Assembly (NCBI GenBank): GCA_016946835.1
Contig: JACVTC010000002.1
Location: 2,306,001-2,370,000 of the forward strand
Reading direction: 5' to 3'
DNA: 64,000 nucleotides
From: Neocallimastix lanati (nom. inval.)
Lineage: Eukaryota; Neocallimastigomycota; Neocallimastigomycetes; Neocallimastigales; Neocallimastigaceae
The first letter of the stretch is position 1, and every line of letters begins with the position of its first letter. This document shows positions 35,595 through 48,400 of this stretch, one piece after another. Under the pieces are notes generated by a model. The model worked only from the letters and a program-made list of their open reading frames with translations. It made no database searches and was not told the DNA's origin. The position numbers and the translations under genes were made by a program.

Positions 35595-36042
35595 TTATAA
35601 TAATAATAGTATTATTACTGCTACTAATGCCACTACTACTTCTAATAATAATAAATAAACGAAGAAACAGGGGGGGGGGAAGACCTTCATCGATAAATTA
35701 AATAAATAAAATAAAAAAAGGTTAGATAAAAAAAAAAAAAACGAAGAAAAAAGAAAAAACGAAAAAAAAAAGAAAAAATTAATATATTGGTGAAATAATT
35801 TAAAAAAAAAAAAAAAAAAAACTTAAAAAAGTTTATATTAACTACTGTTGTTAAAAGTTTAAAGAAATATGAAATAAAAAATAAAACTAATTATTATAAA
35901 AAGTTGTACAAAATTAATTTTTTAATGATGGTTAAAAAGACACCTTTCTTAATATTTTATTATGTAATATATCTATTTTATTTTTTTAGAGAAAAAATTT
36001 TTCAATTGTCTATTTATTAATTATATTTTATTATTATTTTCT

Positions 36043-36103
<61 letters not shown>

Positions 36104-36970
36104 ACAATAATTATAATTATCATTATTTTCATATACAATATATTATTATAACTATTTCTTTTATTATTATTATTATTATTATTTTTTTTTTTTTATCTTT
36201 TTATCATCATCTATAATATAAATTTATTATTATTATTCTTATTGTTTTTTTCATTGGTAATTTTTTTTATGAATATTATGTTTTTATTTATAATTTTTAT
36301 TTTATAATTTTTTTTTTCTTTTAAACATATTATTATTGTTATAATTTTTATTTTCTTTTACTATATTCTTATTCTTTTTTTTTTTTTTTTTTTTTTTATC
36401 TTTATTATAATTATTATTACTATTATTATTATTTTCTATTTTCTCTTACTTTATCATCGATTTTATTATTTACTTTTTTTTTTTTTCTTTCTTAATTATT
36501 ATTATCATTATTATTATTTTTCAAATTAAATATTATCTTTTATAAAAATCTAGTATTTTTTTTTTTTTTTTTTTTTTTTTTTATTATTACTTTATTTAGT
36601 TTATCATATATTATTTCAAAATATATGTATGGTATGTACAGTATAATTTTATTTAATTCTTTATTTATTTTTTTTGTTAAAAAAAAGAAGGAAAAAAAAA
36701 AAAAAGAAAAATAATTACGATTTAACTGATATTAACTATATAATAAATAAATAATAAATAAATAATAAATAAATAATAAATAAATAAGAATAAAAAGGAT
36801 AATAGAATAATAGTATTAATTTTTATATATAAATATATATATTGCTTTTTCTTTGTAATTCGTCTAATTTGTTTTATACGTTAAAATAGAGTTATTAATT
36901 TTTTTTTTGGAGCATTAATAATTATAAAAGTTTATGTGATATTATTATTATAATCGAAGTAATTAAATAT
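34592..36970. other. Convergent 3' region between SDS22 and PEX13
   Basis: Two converging genes end here, so it holds both 3'UTRs. It has a poly-A-rich block at 34640-34900, a (ATT)n-(ACT)n-(AAT)n microsatellite at about 35370-35650, a run of ten G at 35670-35679, and a 53-base poly-T tract at 36045-36097. No gene: the Phe-rich minus-strand frames at 34578-34927 are translations of the poly-A block. Confidence 0.7.
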
Positions 36971-38727
36971 TTAAGTGGATGAAAAAGAAGTATCCGATAA
37001 ATCTTGTTTTATTGATTCCGCTGATGTTTCTGGATTTTCTTTCTTTTCTTGTTTAGTAGGAATTAAATCAACATAATCTATTAAAAATTTATATTAGAAA
37101 TTAGATTTTCATTTAATTTTTTAATTTTAAATTTATTAACATTATCAATAACAACATCAATAATAATTATAATAAAATAAGAATAAAATTAAATTAAAAA
37201 AAAAAAAATTTTTTTTCTTTTATTACAATTTAATTTAATATTTTTTTTTAAATTAATTAAACTTACTTGATGGGAAAATACCGGTAGGACCATGCTGTAG
37301 TCTACCTTTCCACCATTGACTTGGTTGACCATTTTGATCGAGTTTTGATATAATTGCAATAATATCACCCTTCTTAATATCTAATTCCATTGGACTTTGA
37401 GCTTGGAAATCATATAAACATCTAGCAAATTCTATAATTGGCTTACCTTCAGCATTTCTTGGAAATGTTGAAAGCGATTGAGCACCTGCTAATGCTGGAT
37501 TCATTGGTACATTTCCAGGAAGCATACCTAATTGTTGTTGTTGGCGTCTCCTTATAATATTAATAACTTTTGTCATTAAATATGGAAGTCCAAACATAAA
37601 TAAAACAAATAAAATAACTGGTTTGCTTGATTGACGTTTACCACTTTTTATAACCTGAGATTTAGATGGATTTTTTGAGAATGATTCAAATTCAGATGCA
37701 TTTATATTTGGTTTTTCAAAACCCAACCAACGTTTGATATATTTTACTATGTTAAATATTGAAAGTACTTCACCCAAATTTACTCTTAAGTGAGATAATT
37801 GATCAGCAACACCAACCATTGCCATAAAAGACGAATGTGTTGCCATAAAAGTAGAATCTAACATTTGAGCAAAACCTCCAAATGCTTGAACGATAGAACT
37901 CATTGTTTGGAATGCTGTTTGAGTACTTTCTTCCATTTGTCTAGTTAATGAAAATTCATTATTCATCATACCTGGATAACCATATCCCATTCTATTGTAA
38001 CCGTAACCGAGACCACCGTAAGATGAATAACCTAAGCCACCATAACCGCCATAACTACCAAAACGACTATATGGTGAGTAAGAACTATATCCTCCATACC
38101 CATAAGAACTACCATAACCTCCATAACCTAATGAACTATAACCTAAGGAAGATCCATAGGTTGTATCATAATCAAGACCTAGTTGTTAATAAAAAATAAT
38201 AACCCAATATATATTTTACAATGTAAATATAAATATATAAAATAAATTAAAAAGAAAAAAAAATTTTTTATAATTAATTATATTCATAATTATAATAACC
38301 TTTACAAATTTAATTAATATTTTTATATAATAAATTATTAAAACTAATTTATTAATATTTTTCTATCATATCTATTATTATTATTATTATTATTTTTTCG
38401 AAGTTCACATTATCATACAAATAAAATATTAAATAATTCACATTATTATATAATATTGATAACTTTTTTTTAATATTTTAAGTTTAGATTTTATATATTT
38501 ATATAAAGAATTTTACCTGTTCTTGTTAATGATGAAGTTGTAGGTCTTGGTGGTAACGCTGGAGTATTAGAAGTTGATGCAACAGCAGTTGTGTCAGACA
38601 CTGTATCTTTTACTGTTGAATTTGCAGGAACAATTGCTGTTTCAACAGTTTCGGGTGTTGCTGTTGGAGTAGTAGCATTAGTATTTTTAACATGACCTCT
38701 TTCCCATGGTTTTGGCGGTGATACCAT
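36971..38727 (-). CDS. PEX13: Peroxin-13, peroxisomal import docking factor (three exons)
   Basis: Integral peroxisomal membrane protein of the docking complex with Pex14, receiving cargo-loaded Pex5. Exons on the minus strand: 38727-38517, 38178-37267, 37077-36971, giving 409 aa. The N-terminus MVSPPKPWERG has the PKPWE start seen in Pex13 proteins. A Thr/Ala-rich stretch ends in ALPPRPTTSSLTRTG. Residues about 71-140 are Gly/Tyr/Ser-rich (YGGYG and LGYSSYG units), a hallmark of the family. A membrane segment lies at about 257-275 (PVILFVLFMFGLPYLM). The SH3 domain at about 321-380 (ARCLYDFQA, QWWKGRL, GIFPSNYVDL) is split by intron 2 inside FPSN. Intron donors are GTAAAA and GTAAGT, acceptors CTAG and ATAG. 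All expected parts are present. Confidence 0.93.
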
Positions 38728-40379
38728 TTTTGTTTTCGTATTATTGATTTATACTATAAATATATTTAATATATTATTATTATAATATATATTATTATTA
38801 GTATCATTTAATTTCTTTCTGAATTATTTTTTTTTATTTTTTATTCTTTATTTTTTATTCTTTTATTTTATATACATTATTATAATTTGTTTTAGGTTTA
38901 TTAATCACTTCTATTATTTGTTATTTAAATTATTATTTTATTATTATATAAATTAATAATATCAATAAAACGTTTTGATTGCAGATTTAGATTATTAAAT
39001 TTTATTAAATATATATTCTATAAATATATCAATTCTAACAAGAATATTTTATTTACTATATTTCAAATATTTTTAAATTACAATAAAAATATATACCTTT
39101 AAACGTACTTTATTATATGTATTAATAATATAAGTAATTAAATAAATATATATAAATTTAAATAAAAAAAGGGAAGAATACTAGTTGTTTTATAATACTA
39201 TATTCTATTTCATTTTTATATATATATATATTTTCTATATTTTCTTTTTTTTTTTTTTTTTTAATTATTTATAATAAAAAAAAATTGAAAAAAAAAAAAA
39301 AAAGAATAATAACTATTCAATATGAAGATTAGAAGTATAAAATTTTAAGATTTTTAAATCGAGAATATAAAATTTTAAAAATTAATATAATTTTTTTTAA
39401 TTTTTTTTTTCTATTCTCTTTTCCTATTTCTTTTCCTATTATCAGTATTTAATCATTAATATTAAATTTATGTTATACAGATAAATTTATGATAGGAAAT
39501 AATATTAAGAAATATAAATATATCTACTAATAATAATAATATAAATAAATAAATAAATATTTATATATTTCAACAATATATATTATAAATATATTAAAAT
39601 AGTAATTAATTCCTATTAAGTAAATAGATGTATAAATTAATAAAAATAACTTTTAAATTATTACTTAAATTTACATTGCCTCTTTTTTTGTATACATTTT
39701 ATTACATTATATATAACTATTAAAATATTATTTTTAATTAAAATATTAAAAATAATAGTATAAATTTATACTAAATATAATTAAAACTAAATATTAAATA
39801 ATATATTATCTGATAATCATTTTCAATAGTAACGAAAATTTAGTATAATTTTTATATTTGCATTTATATTTTTATTCATATTTATATTAATCTCTTCATA
39901 ATATATATTGTATATTTTTACTAATGAAAAATGATTTTAAAAAAGATTTAAATAAAAGATAACTAAAAAATAAGATAATATATGTACTATTATAATATAA
40001 GGTAGTAAAATTTTTTATTAAAAAAAATTATTTAATTAAAGAATGAAATTATTGGATAAGTTTACTATTTATTTAAATTGTGATTGGTTAAATTTATGTA
40101 TTGTAACAGTAACTATAATTTTTTTTTTTTTTAAAGTGAGCTAATTTTATTTTTATTTTTAATTAATTTTTTTATTATTTTTTAAATATAATTTGATATT
40201 TTTTAATTTTATAGTTTTATTATTATTTATATATATTTATTATATAATAAATAATTTTATGTAACATAACAAAAAATATATATTTTGTGTAAATATTTAG
40301 TCAGTACATATTTTTTTTATTTGTCAGTAGTCTAAATTTTTTTATTCTTCTATATATGATTTACCATTTCCAAGTACTA

Positions 40380-40760
40380 GCATAGTAAATGGATAAAGAC
40401 TACTTTACTATAAATAAGCTTAAAATTCATTAAAAGTGATAATATATTTTAGGTTTTTTGCAAATGCATTAATAATAGATTTCATTGTAAATTATTTTAT
40501 TGCTAATCCTTCTTAAATAATTGTGTATTTAAACGGTAAATCAAACTATTGTCTTCGTTCGCTTCATTTCGTTTAACCATTTCGATTGTTTCATTTATAA
40601 TATTCAGTGTTTTTGGGGTTTATTTGCATATAGTTTTTGCATATATTTTGTCATAAAACCATGTTGTTGATATATATAAAATTTGGAGCCTTAATTAATA
40701 GATGTCATATAATAAAAATTTTCCTTTACTAGAGGCTTTATTGTTAATATTATAAGTATG
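40380..40760 (-). pseudogene. Possible coding relic of unknown family
   Basis: A stretch with more G+C than its surroundings. On the minus strand a frame reads about 37 residues ending NSLIYRLNTQLFKKD, then stops; a shifted frame continues with VVFIHLLC. Frames upstream are mostly open with a few stops. The pattern faintly recalls the Helitron helicase-like region but is too short to name. It may be chance. Confidence 0.25.
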
Positions 40761-41331
40761 TATATTTTATAAATTTGAATGAAAACTAAAAAAAAAAATA
40801 AATTATATATTAAAATTTAAATATATAATTAAAATAAGAAGTATATGAAAATTATATTCAAAGTGAAAAAAAAATCATTAGTGTAAAAAATAACTATAAA
40901 TTTACAAAAGAAAAAAAATATGATAATGAATATTTAATTATTTATATTATGATAATGAATATTTTAATTATATTATTATTTATATTATTATGGTAGTTTG
41001 AATATTTAATTATTTATGTTATTATGAAAGTGGATATTTAATTATTTATATTAATATGAAAGTGGATATTTAATTATTTATGATTTGAATAATTTATATT
41101 ACAAATAAATTTTTTATTATTACAATAATATAAAAATTGGGTAATTAGAGTTGAATAACTTTTTTCTATTGTGTAACATTTATTTTTTATTCTATTATTA
41201 TCAAATATTATTAATCTAAAAAAATTTTTTTTATTACTGTATATATGGTTTTATTATTATCAAAATTTAATAATAAAACAAATTGTTAATGTTTTAATAA
41301 TAAATAATATAGAAAAATTTATAATAGTTAC

Positions 41332-41427
41332 AAAAAATTGATGCATATGTATTTACAAATAATGCTAATAAAATTGATAAAAAAATTGATGCATATGTAT
41401 TTACAAATAATGCTAATAAAATTGATA
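41332..41427. repeat. Perfect tandem duplication, 48-bp unit
   Basis: Two adjoining copies of a unit that contains GATGCATATGTATTTACAAA. Confidence 0.9.
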
Positions 41428-42373
41428 ATATTTAGTAATACGTAAATTTTCAGTAAAGATTTTTTGTATAATTATTTTAAATGTAAATATTTATAAAAAA
41501 TAAATAATTAATATATACAAATATTATGAATAATAAATAAATAGATTTTTTTTATGTGTATAAAATATAACATGGCTAAATTCCACGTGTTTTACAATAT
41601 ACAATTATTTATATATCTAAAATAATATTTAATTAATAAAAGTACCAAATTATTTATATAAATAGAAATAGTATTAATAAAAAAATTATTTTAATATAAA
41701 TAATACTTATATTTATATTATATTTTATTTTTATTATTATTATTTTTTTTTTTGAATAAAACAGGCTATAAAAGTTCATTTTTAGAAAATAAAGTTGTAA
41801 AGATGTAATGAAGACATGCTTTTAATATTAGGAGTTTATTATTTACTGATTTTTAAGAAACTTAAACAATTATATATACACTAATATTATAGTACTATAA
41901 TTATACTTTCAACCGCAATAATTTAAATTTTAATAAGTTAATTATTTTTATTTTCTATTGATAAACTATAATATATATTTTTCTTTTTATTTTCTATATA
42001 ATAAACAATTATATATATTTCTTCAACATTTAACATTTAAATTATATATTTAAATTTATTTTTATAATAACAATAATAATAATAAACGATAAATTCTTTT
42101 TTTTTCGTGTATTAATCAATATTAGTATATTTAATATCAATTTTATTAATAATAAAAAATCTGTGTTTAAATTAAATTTTAATTTTTTAATTATTTGTTA
42201 TATTGCCGTAATTTAATATATATATAATTAATATAATTTTAACTTTTTAGAGTTAGATAAAAAAAATGTTTATTTTATCATTTTAATAAAATTATATATA
42301 AATTATAATAACTATTATAAATAATTAAAATAATTATGTTGTTATATAATTTCAATTAATGAACATATTTGAT

Positions 42374-42413
<40 letters not shown>

Positions 42414-43037
42414 GATTATGATTATGATTCTTATTATTGTTATTATTGTTATTATTTATTATTATTATTATTATTTTGATTATTATATTATTATTATTTA
42501 TTAAAATTCATAATATAATTAAATGAAATAAATAAAAAAATATAAAAAATATAAAAATAATGAAATATGATAAATTTTATTATTTAATATTATTTCATAG
42601 GACTAAATATTTAATAATAAAATATTGTTTATTATAAATATATAATTATATTTATTTATATTTAAAATAAAATATTGTTTATTTTTATTATTATTATAAT
42701 TTATATTTACTAATATTTCATATGACTATATAGATTATTAATAAAATATTGTTTATTATCATTAGTATTTATTATTGTTATTATAATTTTATTATTGAAA
42801 AATTAATTGAAATTATAACAAAATTTTGTTTAAAGAATTATTAAATACATTAAATAATTTTAATTTTTTAATATAAGAATATATTCTCAAATAAGAGTAA
42901 AATTATAATTTATAAAATTTCATTTTATTTATACTAGCAATTTCCTTAACTATTTATTTATTTTATATATTCGTAAATATTAATGTTAAAATGTTTTACT
43001 ATTTATTTATTTTATACATTTGTAAATATTAATGTTA

Positions 43038-43129
43038 AAATGTTTTAAGTATTTATGAAATAAATTATAGAAAAAACTTTATATATAATTTATTTCATAA
43101 ATATATAAAACATTTAAAGTTTTTTCTAT
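43038..43129. repeat. Interleaved inverted repeats (A-B-A'-B')
   Basis: A is 43050-43069 and A' is 43084-43103, a perfect 20-bp pair. B is 43067-43081 and B' is 43115-43129, a perfect 15-bp pair. An outer 10-bp pair (43038-43047 with 43106-43115) extends the A stem. B lies in the A loop while B' lies outside, so the full set would form an H-type pseudoknot in RNA. Confidence 0.9.
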
Positions 43130-45442
43130 TCTAGTAATAATATTTTCAATAATAATAATTATGGTAATATTAATAATAATTATAATAACTTTAAAAATAT
43201 TAATTTTATTAATATTATAAACAATTTTATATTTTAGTATTTTTGTATTATGAATTTTATTTATATTTTAATTTTTATATAACTTTTTTATTAAATTTCG
43301 ATCTATATATTATATATTAATTTATATTTGTTGATTGAGTTTGTTATATTCATATTTATATTAGAATATACTATTATATATAATTTTTTATATAAATATT
43401 ATTTAAAATAATATTACATATTATTTTAATTATTTTAAATAATAATATATATTAAATATAATTTCATATTAGCTTATTTCATATAATTATTGGTTACACG
43501 AAATATTTCTATTTAATATTTTAATTTATAGTAATATTTCATTTTCATATTTTACTAAATAGTAAATTATATATTAATTAAATATCATATATATTTATAA
43601 ATTGATTAATTAAATTAGAATTAAATTGATCATAACAATTTTTTTTTTTTTTTTTTTTTACATTGTAACACTTTGTCTGTAGTTTTAATAATTTGAATGA
43701 AAACTTTATTAATATTGATTTTATTGGCTTATATTAGTAAATATAATATTCAAACAGTATTAAATTTTATTTATATATTAATATAATATATTAATTATTA
43801 ATTATTAATAACAAATTTAAATGTTTAACTTTTTAATATAGTTTATATAGTTTATTTTTTTTTTCATTTTCATTTTCTTTTTCATTTTCTTTTTAATGGT
43901 ATAATATATTATCAGACTAAAATTAATTCAAATTATATATTAATAATATAAAGTAATAATAATTAATAAAAAATTAACAACTTTTTTTTTTTTTTTTTTT
44001 TCAAAACAAAATTTTCTATTTTTTTTTCTTTTCAAAAATATAAAAATAATAGAAAAAAAAATAATAAATAAATAGAGATAATAAATTTTAAAGATTATCT
44101 TATAATTTTTTATTTATTTAGATAAAATTTTATTTAAATTGAAATCTTTTAAAATTATATAGAAAAACATTTTAATTCTAGATTTATTATTTTTTTTTAA
44201 AATATTTTTTATATTAATAATAATAAGAAAAAGAAAAAAAAATAATGGAAGTTAGAGTTAAATATATAAAATCACAATAAAAAATTATAGAGATGTTATT
44301 AAAATTAAAAAAATGTTAATTTTGAAATTTATTTATTAAAACAAATATAAATAGAATAAATCAAATTATTGACAAAAATAGTACTAGTAACAACAAAAAT
44401 AAGTAATTATAAAAATAATTCTACATTAATTTTAATTCAAATTAAAGATATTATAATATTTATAGTAGAGAAAAAAAATATTAAACAAAAAAGAAAATAT
44501 ATTATCCCCTATATTAAATCATTATTCAATAAGTATATATAATTTTTATATATATATTTATAGTTTAGAAAAAAATATATATATAATAAGAAAGAAAATA
44601 TATTTTCCCCTATATAAATCAATATTCAATAAGTATATATAATTTTTAAACAATATAATATTTTTGAAATTGATTTAGGGTTAAAATTGTATTTTCTTTT
44701 TTTTTTTTTTATTTTGTTGAAAGAAAATATTTTAAAACACTATTCTTTTATTTAAATAAAATATAGAAATACTAAATATATGCTTAAATATATTTTTATA
44801 GTATAAATTAAAAAACGATATAATTGATTAAAAAAGTGAAATTAATATTAATTATTTTTAAAATAATTCATATATTTATATAATTAGTATTAATTGTTAT
44901 TTTAAAAATAATTCATATATTTATATTATTAATATTAATAGTATTTTATACTATAGAATAAAACTATAATATAAATATAAAGGATTTATATAACTTTAAA
45001 TTTCAAAATTAGGTTATTAAATATATATATATTTTATATAAACGGATTACAATAAAGTTATTATTTGACATAAAGTATTACTAAACGAACAAAATATATC
45101 ATTCCAAACAAAATTAAATTAAAAAATTATAAAGTCGAAACAAACAAAATAAAAGACAATAAACATAAAACAAATTAAATAAAGCAAAAATAAGAAACAA
45201 AAAATAAAAACAAAAACAAAAATAAATAACAAACAATAAATAATTTAAAATTTAGTAAAAATCAATATATCAAATATATAATAAATTTTTTAAAAAATAT
45301 TTATTAAAAAGTTATGTAAATATTTAATAAAAAGAATAACAGTGAATACTTAAATATATAAGAAAAAATTTTTTTGAAATAAAAATAAAAATAAAATAAA
45401 AATAATTTAAGATTATTTATTTAAATTTAATAAATATTAAAC

Positions 45443-48400
45443 ATGGGAGATAATTTACAAACAAATTCTGATACAAGTAAAAATGTTTTTTCTAATGTAA
45501 ATAATAATGTAAATAAAACATTAAATAAAAATTCTTCGAATTCACTTACAGTAACAGATGACATTAAAAAATTAAATAAAACTTCAAGTTTTGTCAGTGA
45601 AACTTCAACAAAAAGTATTAAGAGTACTAAGAGTGAAAAGAGTAAAGAAAAATCTAAGAAGAGAAGTAAGGTTAAAAATATATTAAAATTATTTGAAAAA
45701 CGTATTGCTCATAGTTCTAAAAAAGAAAAAAATGATGATGTAAGTTTTTCATTAAGCGATACAGAAATTGAAGATACGCAAATTCTTAATGAAAATATAA
45801 CTGAAAAAGATATTAATAATAAAGAGAATAGTGTAGAGCATAATGAAGAAAAAGAAAAAGTTAATGAGAATATAAATAAGGATAACAATTTAACATTAAA
45901 AGAAGAAAAACTTGAATCAGATGAAAATAAAGACACCATATTGGAGGAGAATGAAAAAGAAAATAAGGAAGCTTTTGAAAGAGAAATAATAGAAATTAAT
46001 GAAAATATTGAAGATAAGGAAACTATTGAAAAAGAAACAGTAGAAATTAAAGAAAATAATGAAAATAAGGAAGAAATAGAAAAAGAAACAGTAGAAATTA
46101 ATGAAAGTATTGAAAATAAGGAAGAAATAGAAAAAGAAACAGTAGAAATTAATGAAAATATTGAAGAAGGAAAAGAATCCAATGAAATTAATAAAATTAA
46201 AGAAGAAAAAGAAACAATTGATGTTAATGAAACCGTTGAAGATGTAGAAGTCCAAAACGAAAAAGAAGTTGGAAGTAATAAAACTATTGAAGAAAAAGAG
46301 AAAGAGGAAACTAAAGATAATTATAATGAAAAAATTAACGAAGAAATAGCTAACATTACAGAGGAAGTAGCTTCTTTGGAAAAAGAAATTAAAGAATCGG
46401 ATGAAATTGAAGTAGAAGAAAATAATAAAGATAAAGAAAAAGATATTAATATTGTATGTGAGGATCATCATTTGAATGAAAATATTCAAGAGGATAATTT
46501 ATACAATAAAGAATCCATAATATCTCAGTTATCTCAAGTTATTGATAGTGATTGTGAATCTCAATCAAGTTCAATTTCAGATCAAAATTCTGGTATAACG
46601 AAAGAACCATTTGAAGAAAATAAAACAGCTACAGCAATTAATCCAGAAATGGTAAAAGATATAATTCAAAAAGTTGAAAATGAATATAAAGCTTTTGTTG
46701 ATGATAAATTAGATTCTGCTAAGCAAAATGAATCTATTTCCAAAGGTCAAATGATAGAAGAAGTTGAAATAGTAGAAAAAAATAATGAATTTAAAGATAA
46801 TAAAAATTGTAATAATAATCAACCGTTTAAAGTTGATATTAATGATTTAAATGGTGATAAAGAACATGTTACATCAAATGAAAAAATTAATTCTGATAAT
46901 ACTAATAATAATGAACAACCAATTCAGGTGGAAGTTGTTGATTTATCAGAAAATAACAATGACCAAATAGTAGTTAAATCTTCAAGTAATGAAGAATGCA
47001 TTAAAGAATTAAATGGATACACAAATGCTTTAAAATCGATTAATGAAATTAAAAATGCCGAAGAACAATTTTTAATTCGAAATTCTGAATCAAAGGAAGA
47101 ATTGATTAAAAAAGGTTTACAAAAACATAATAAAAAGGATTCATTACATATTTCGTCTCAACCATTTACTTCAAGTAATAATCGTAACTCATTAGAGATT
47201 GATTATCTTCTTTCAAATAAACGTAATAGTTTTCGTAATAGCTATCAAAGTCATCAAAGTCGTAATAGTATTAACAGTATTTCAAATCTTCATCTTCAAA
47301 TAACACCTCCACAACCTCCACCAGATATTCCTTTACCACCTACTCCACATGGCCCATTACCACCACATATCATTTCTAATGAGACTTCAAAGAATAGTAA
47401 TCATCAAAATGATGCATTAATGAATAAAAATGGTCATAATCATCATTATTCATTAGGCCGTTTAACAGAATTTAATCATGATATGGATGGAGATAACTTA
47501 AACAGTAAATCAAACCGTACTAGTCTTTCTTCCTCTCTTTGTAATTTATCTATTAGTAATTCTGTAAATTCAGATTCTAATAATAGTATACGTAGTAATC
47601 GTAATTCAATAAATAATAGTGTTTTAACTGATAATGTTGTAACCGAAAACAATAATGATTCTTCAAATCCAACTATTAATAAGAATAAAGAAGCTTTACC
47701 TTCTGCTGAGCAAGAACAAAAAGAAGAACAAAAACCAGAACAAAAAGAAATAGATGTATTAGCTCAAGAGGAATCAAAGGAAACAAAAGAGGACTCTGAA
47801 ATTATGAAATCTGAAGTACCTGAACAATCAAAACCAGAGAAGGAAGTAAAAAATGAAACTAAGGAAATAGAAGAAGCTAAAGAAGAAAAAGATAAAACCG
47901 AAAATACTGTTAATACACCAAAAGAAATATCAATTAATAATACTAAGTCTGAAGCTTCAAAAACTTCAAGTAAAAAATTGAAAGATACATTTTCTAATAT
48001 AGAAAATTTATTAGAAGATTTAGATAGTCATATTCAAAATTATAAAACTCCAAAATTGAGACCATCTGAAAATGATGGTTATGAAGGTGATGATGAAATT
48101 AAATTTAATATGATAAAGAAAGTTAATGGTAACATTATACCTGGTAAAATTCAACTTCCACTTCCACCTCACGGTAGATTAGTAAGAAAATCATCTCTTA
48201 ATAATCCATACTACATTAATGGTTCAGGTTCTGAATATGGTAAACCAAATTTCTCAAATCTTAGATCTAATTCTATTAGTGGTGAACAAAATACAAGATC
48301 TTATTTATATAATGATCAAAAGAGACCTGTTTCTACCTATGCAAATCCAAGAAAACAGTATTATACTGATAGTTTAATGAATGAAGAAAATGATATTTTA

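Larger units (their letters stand above)
38728..45442. other. AT-rich divergent desert between PEX13 and the PH-domain gene
   Basis: 6.7 kb with no supported gene; it must hold the two promoters. It has degenerate 40-bp repeats with GAATATTTAATTATTTAT at 40915-41090, (ATT)n near 42370-42480, a direct repeat of about 53 bp at 42948-43050, a direct repeat with spacing near 100 bp at 44490-44645 (ATATTCAATAAGTATATATAA or a close variant in both copies), and the separately listed items. One less AT-rich island lies at 40330-40760. Confidence 0.6.

Noticed and set aside
37948-38199. 83-aa plus-strand ORF rich in His/Asn/Tyr
   Set aside because: Antisense shadow of the Gly/Tyr repeat of PEX13.
45709-46489. 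Long antisense ORFs (157 and 190 aa) over the Glu-rich start of the PH gene
   Set aside because: Antisense of Glu/Lys/Asn codons gives Phe/Ser/Ile open frames by composition only.
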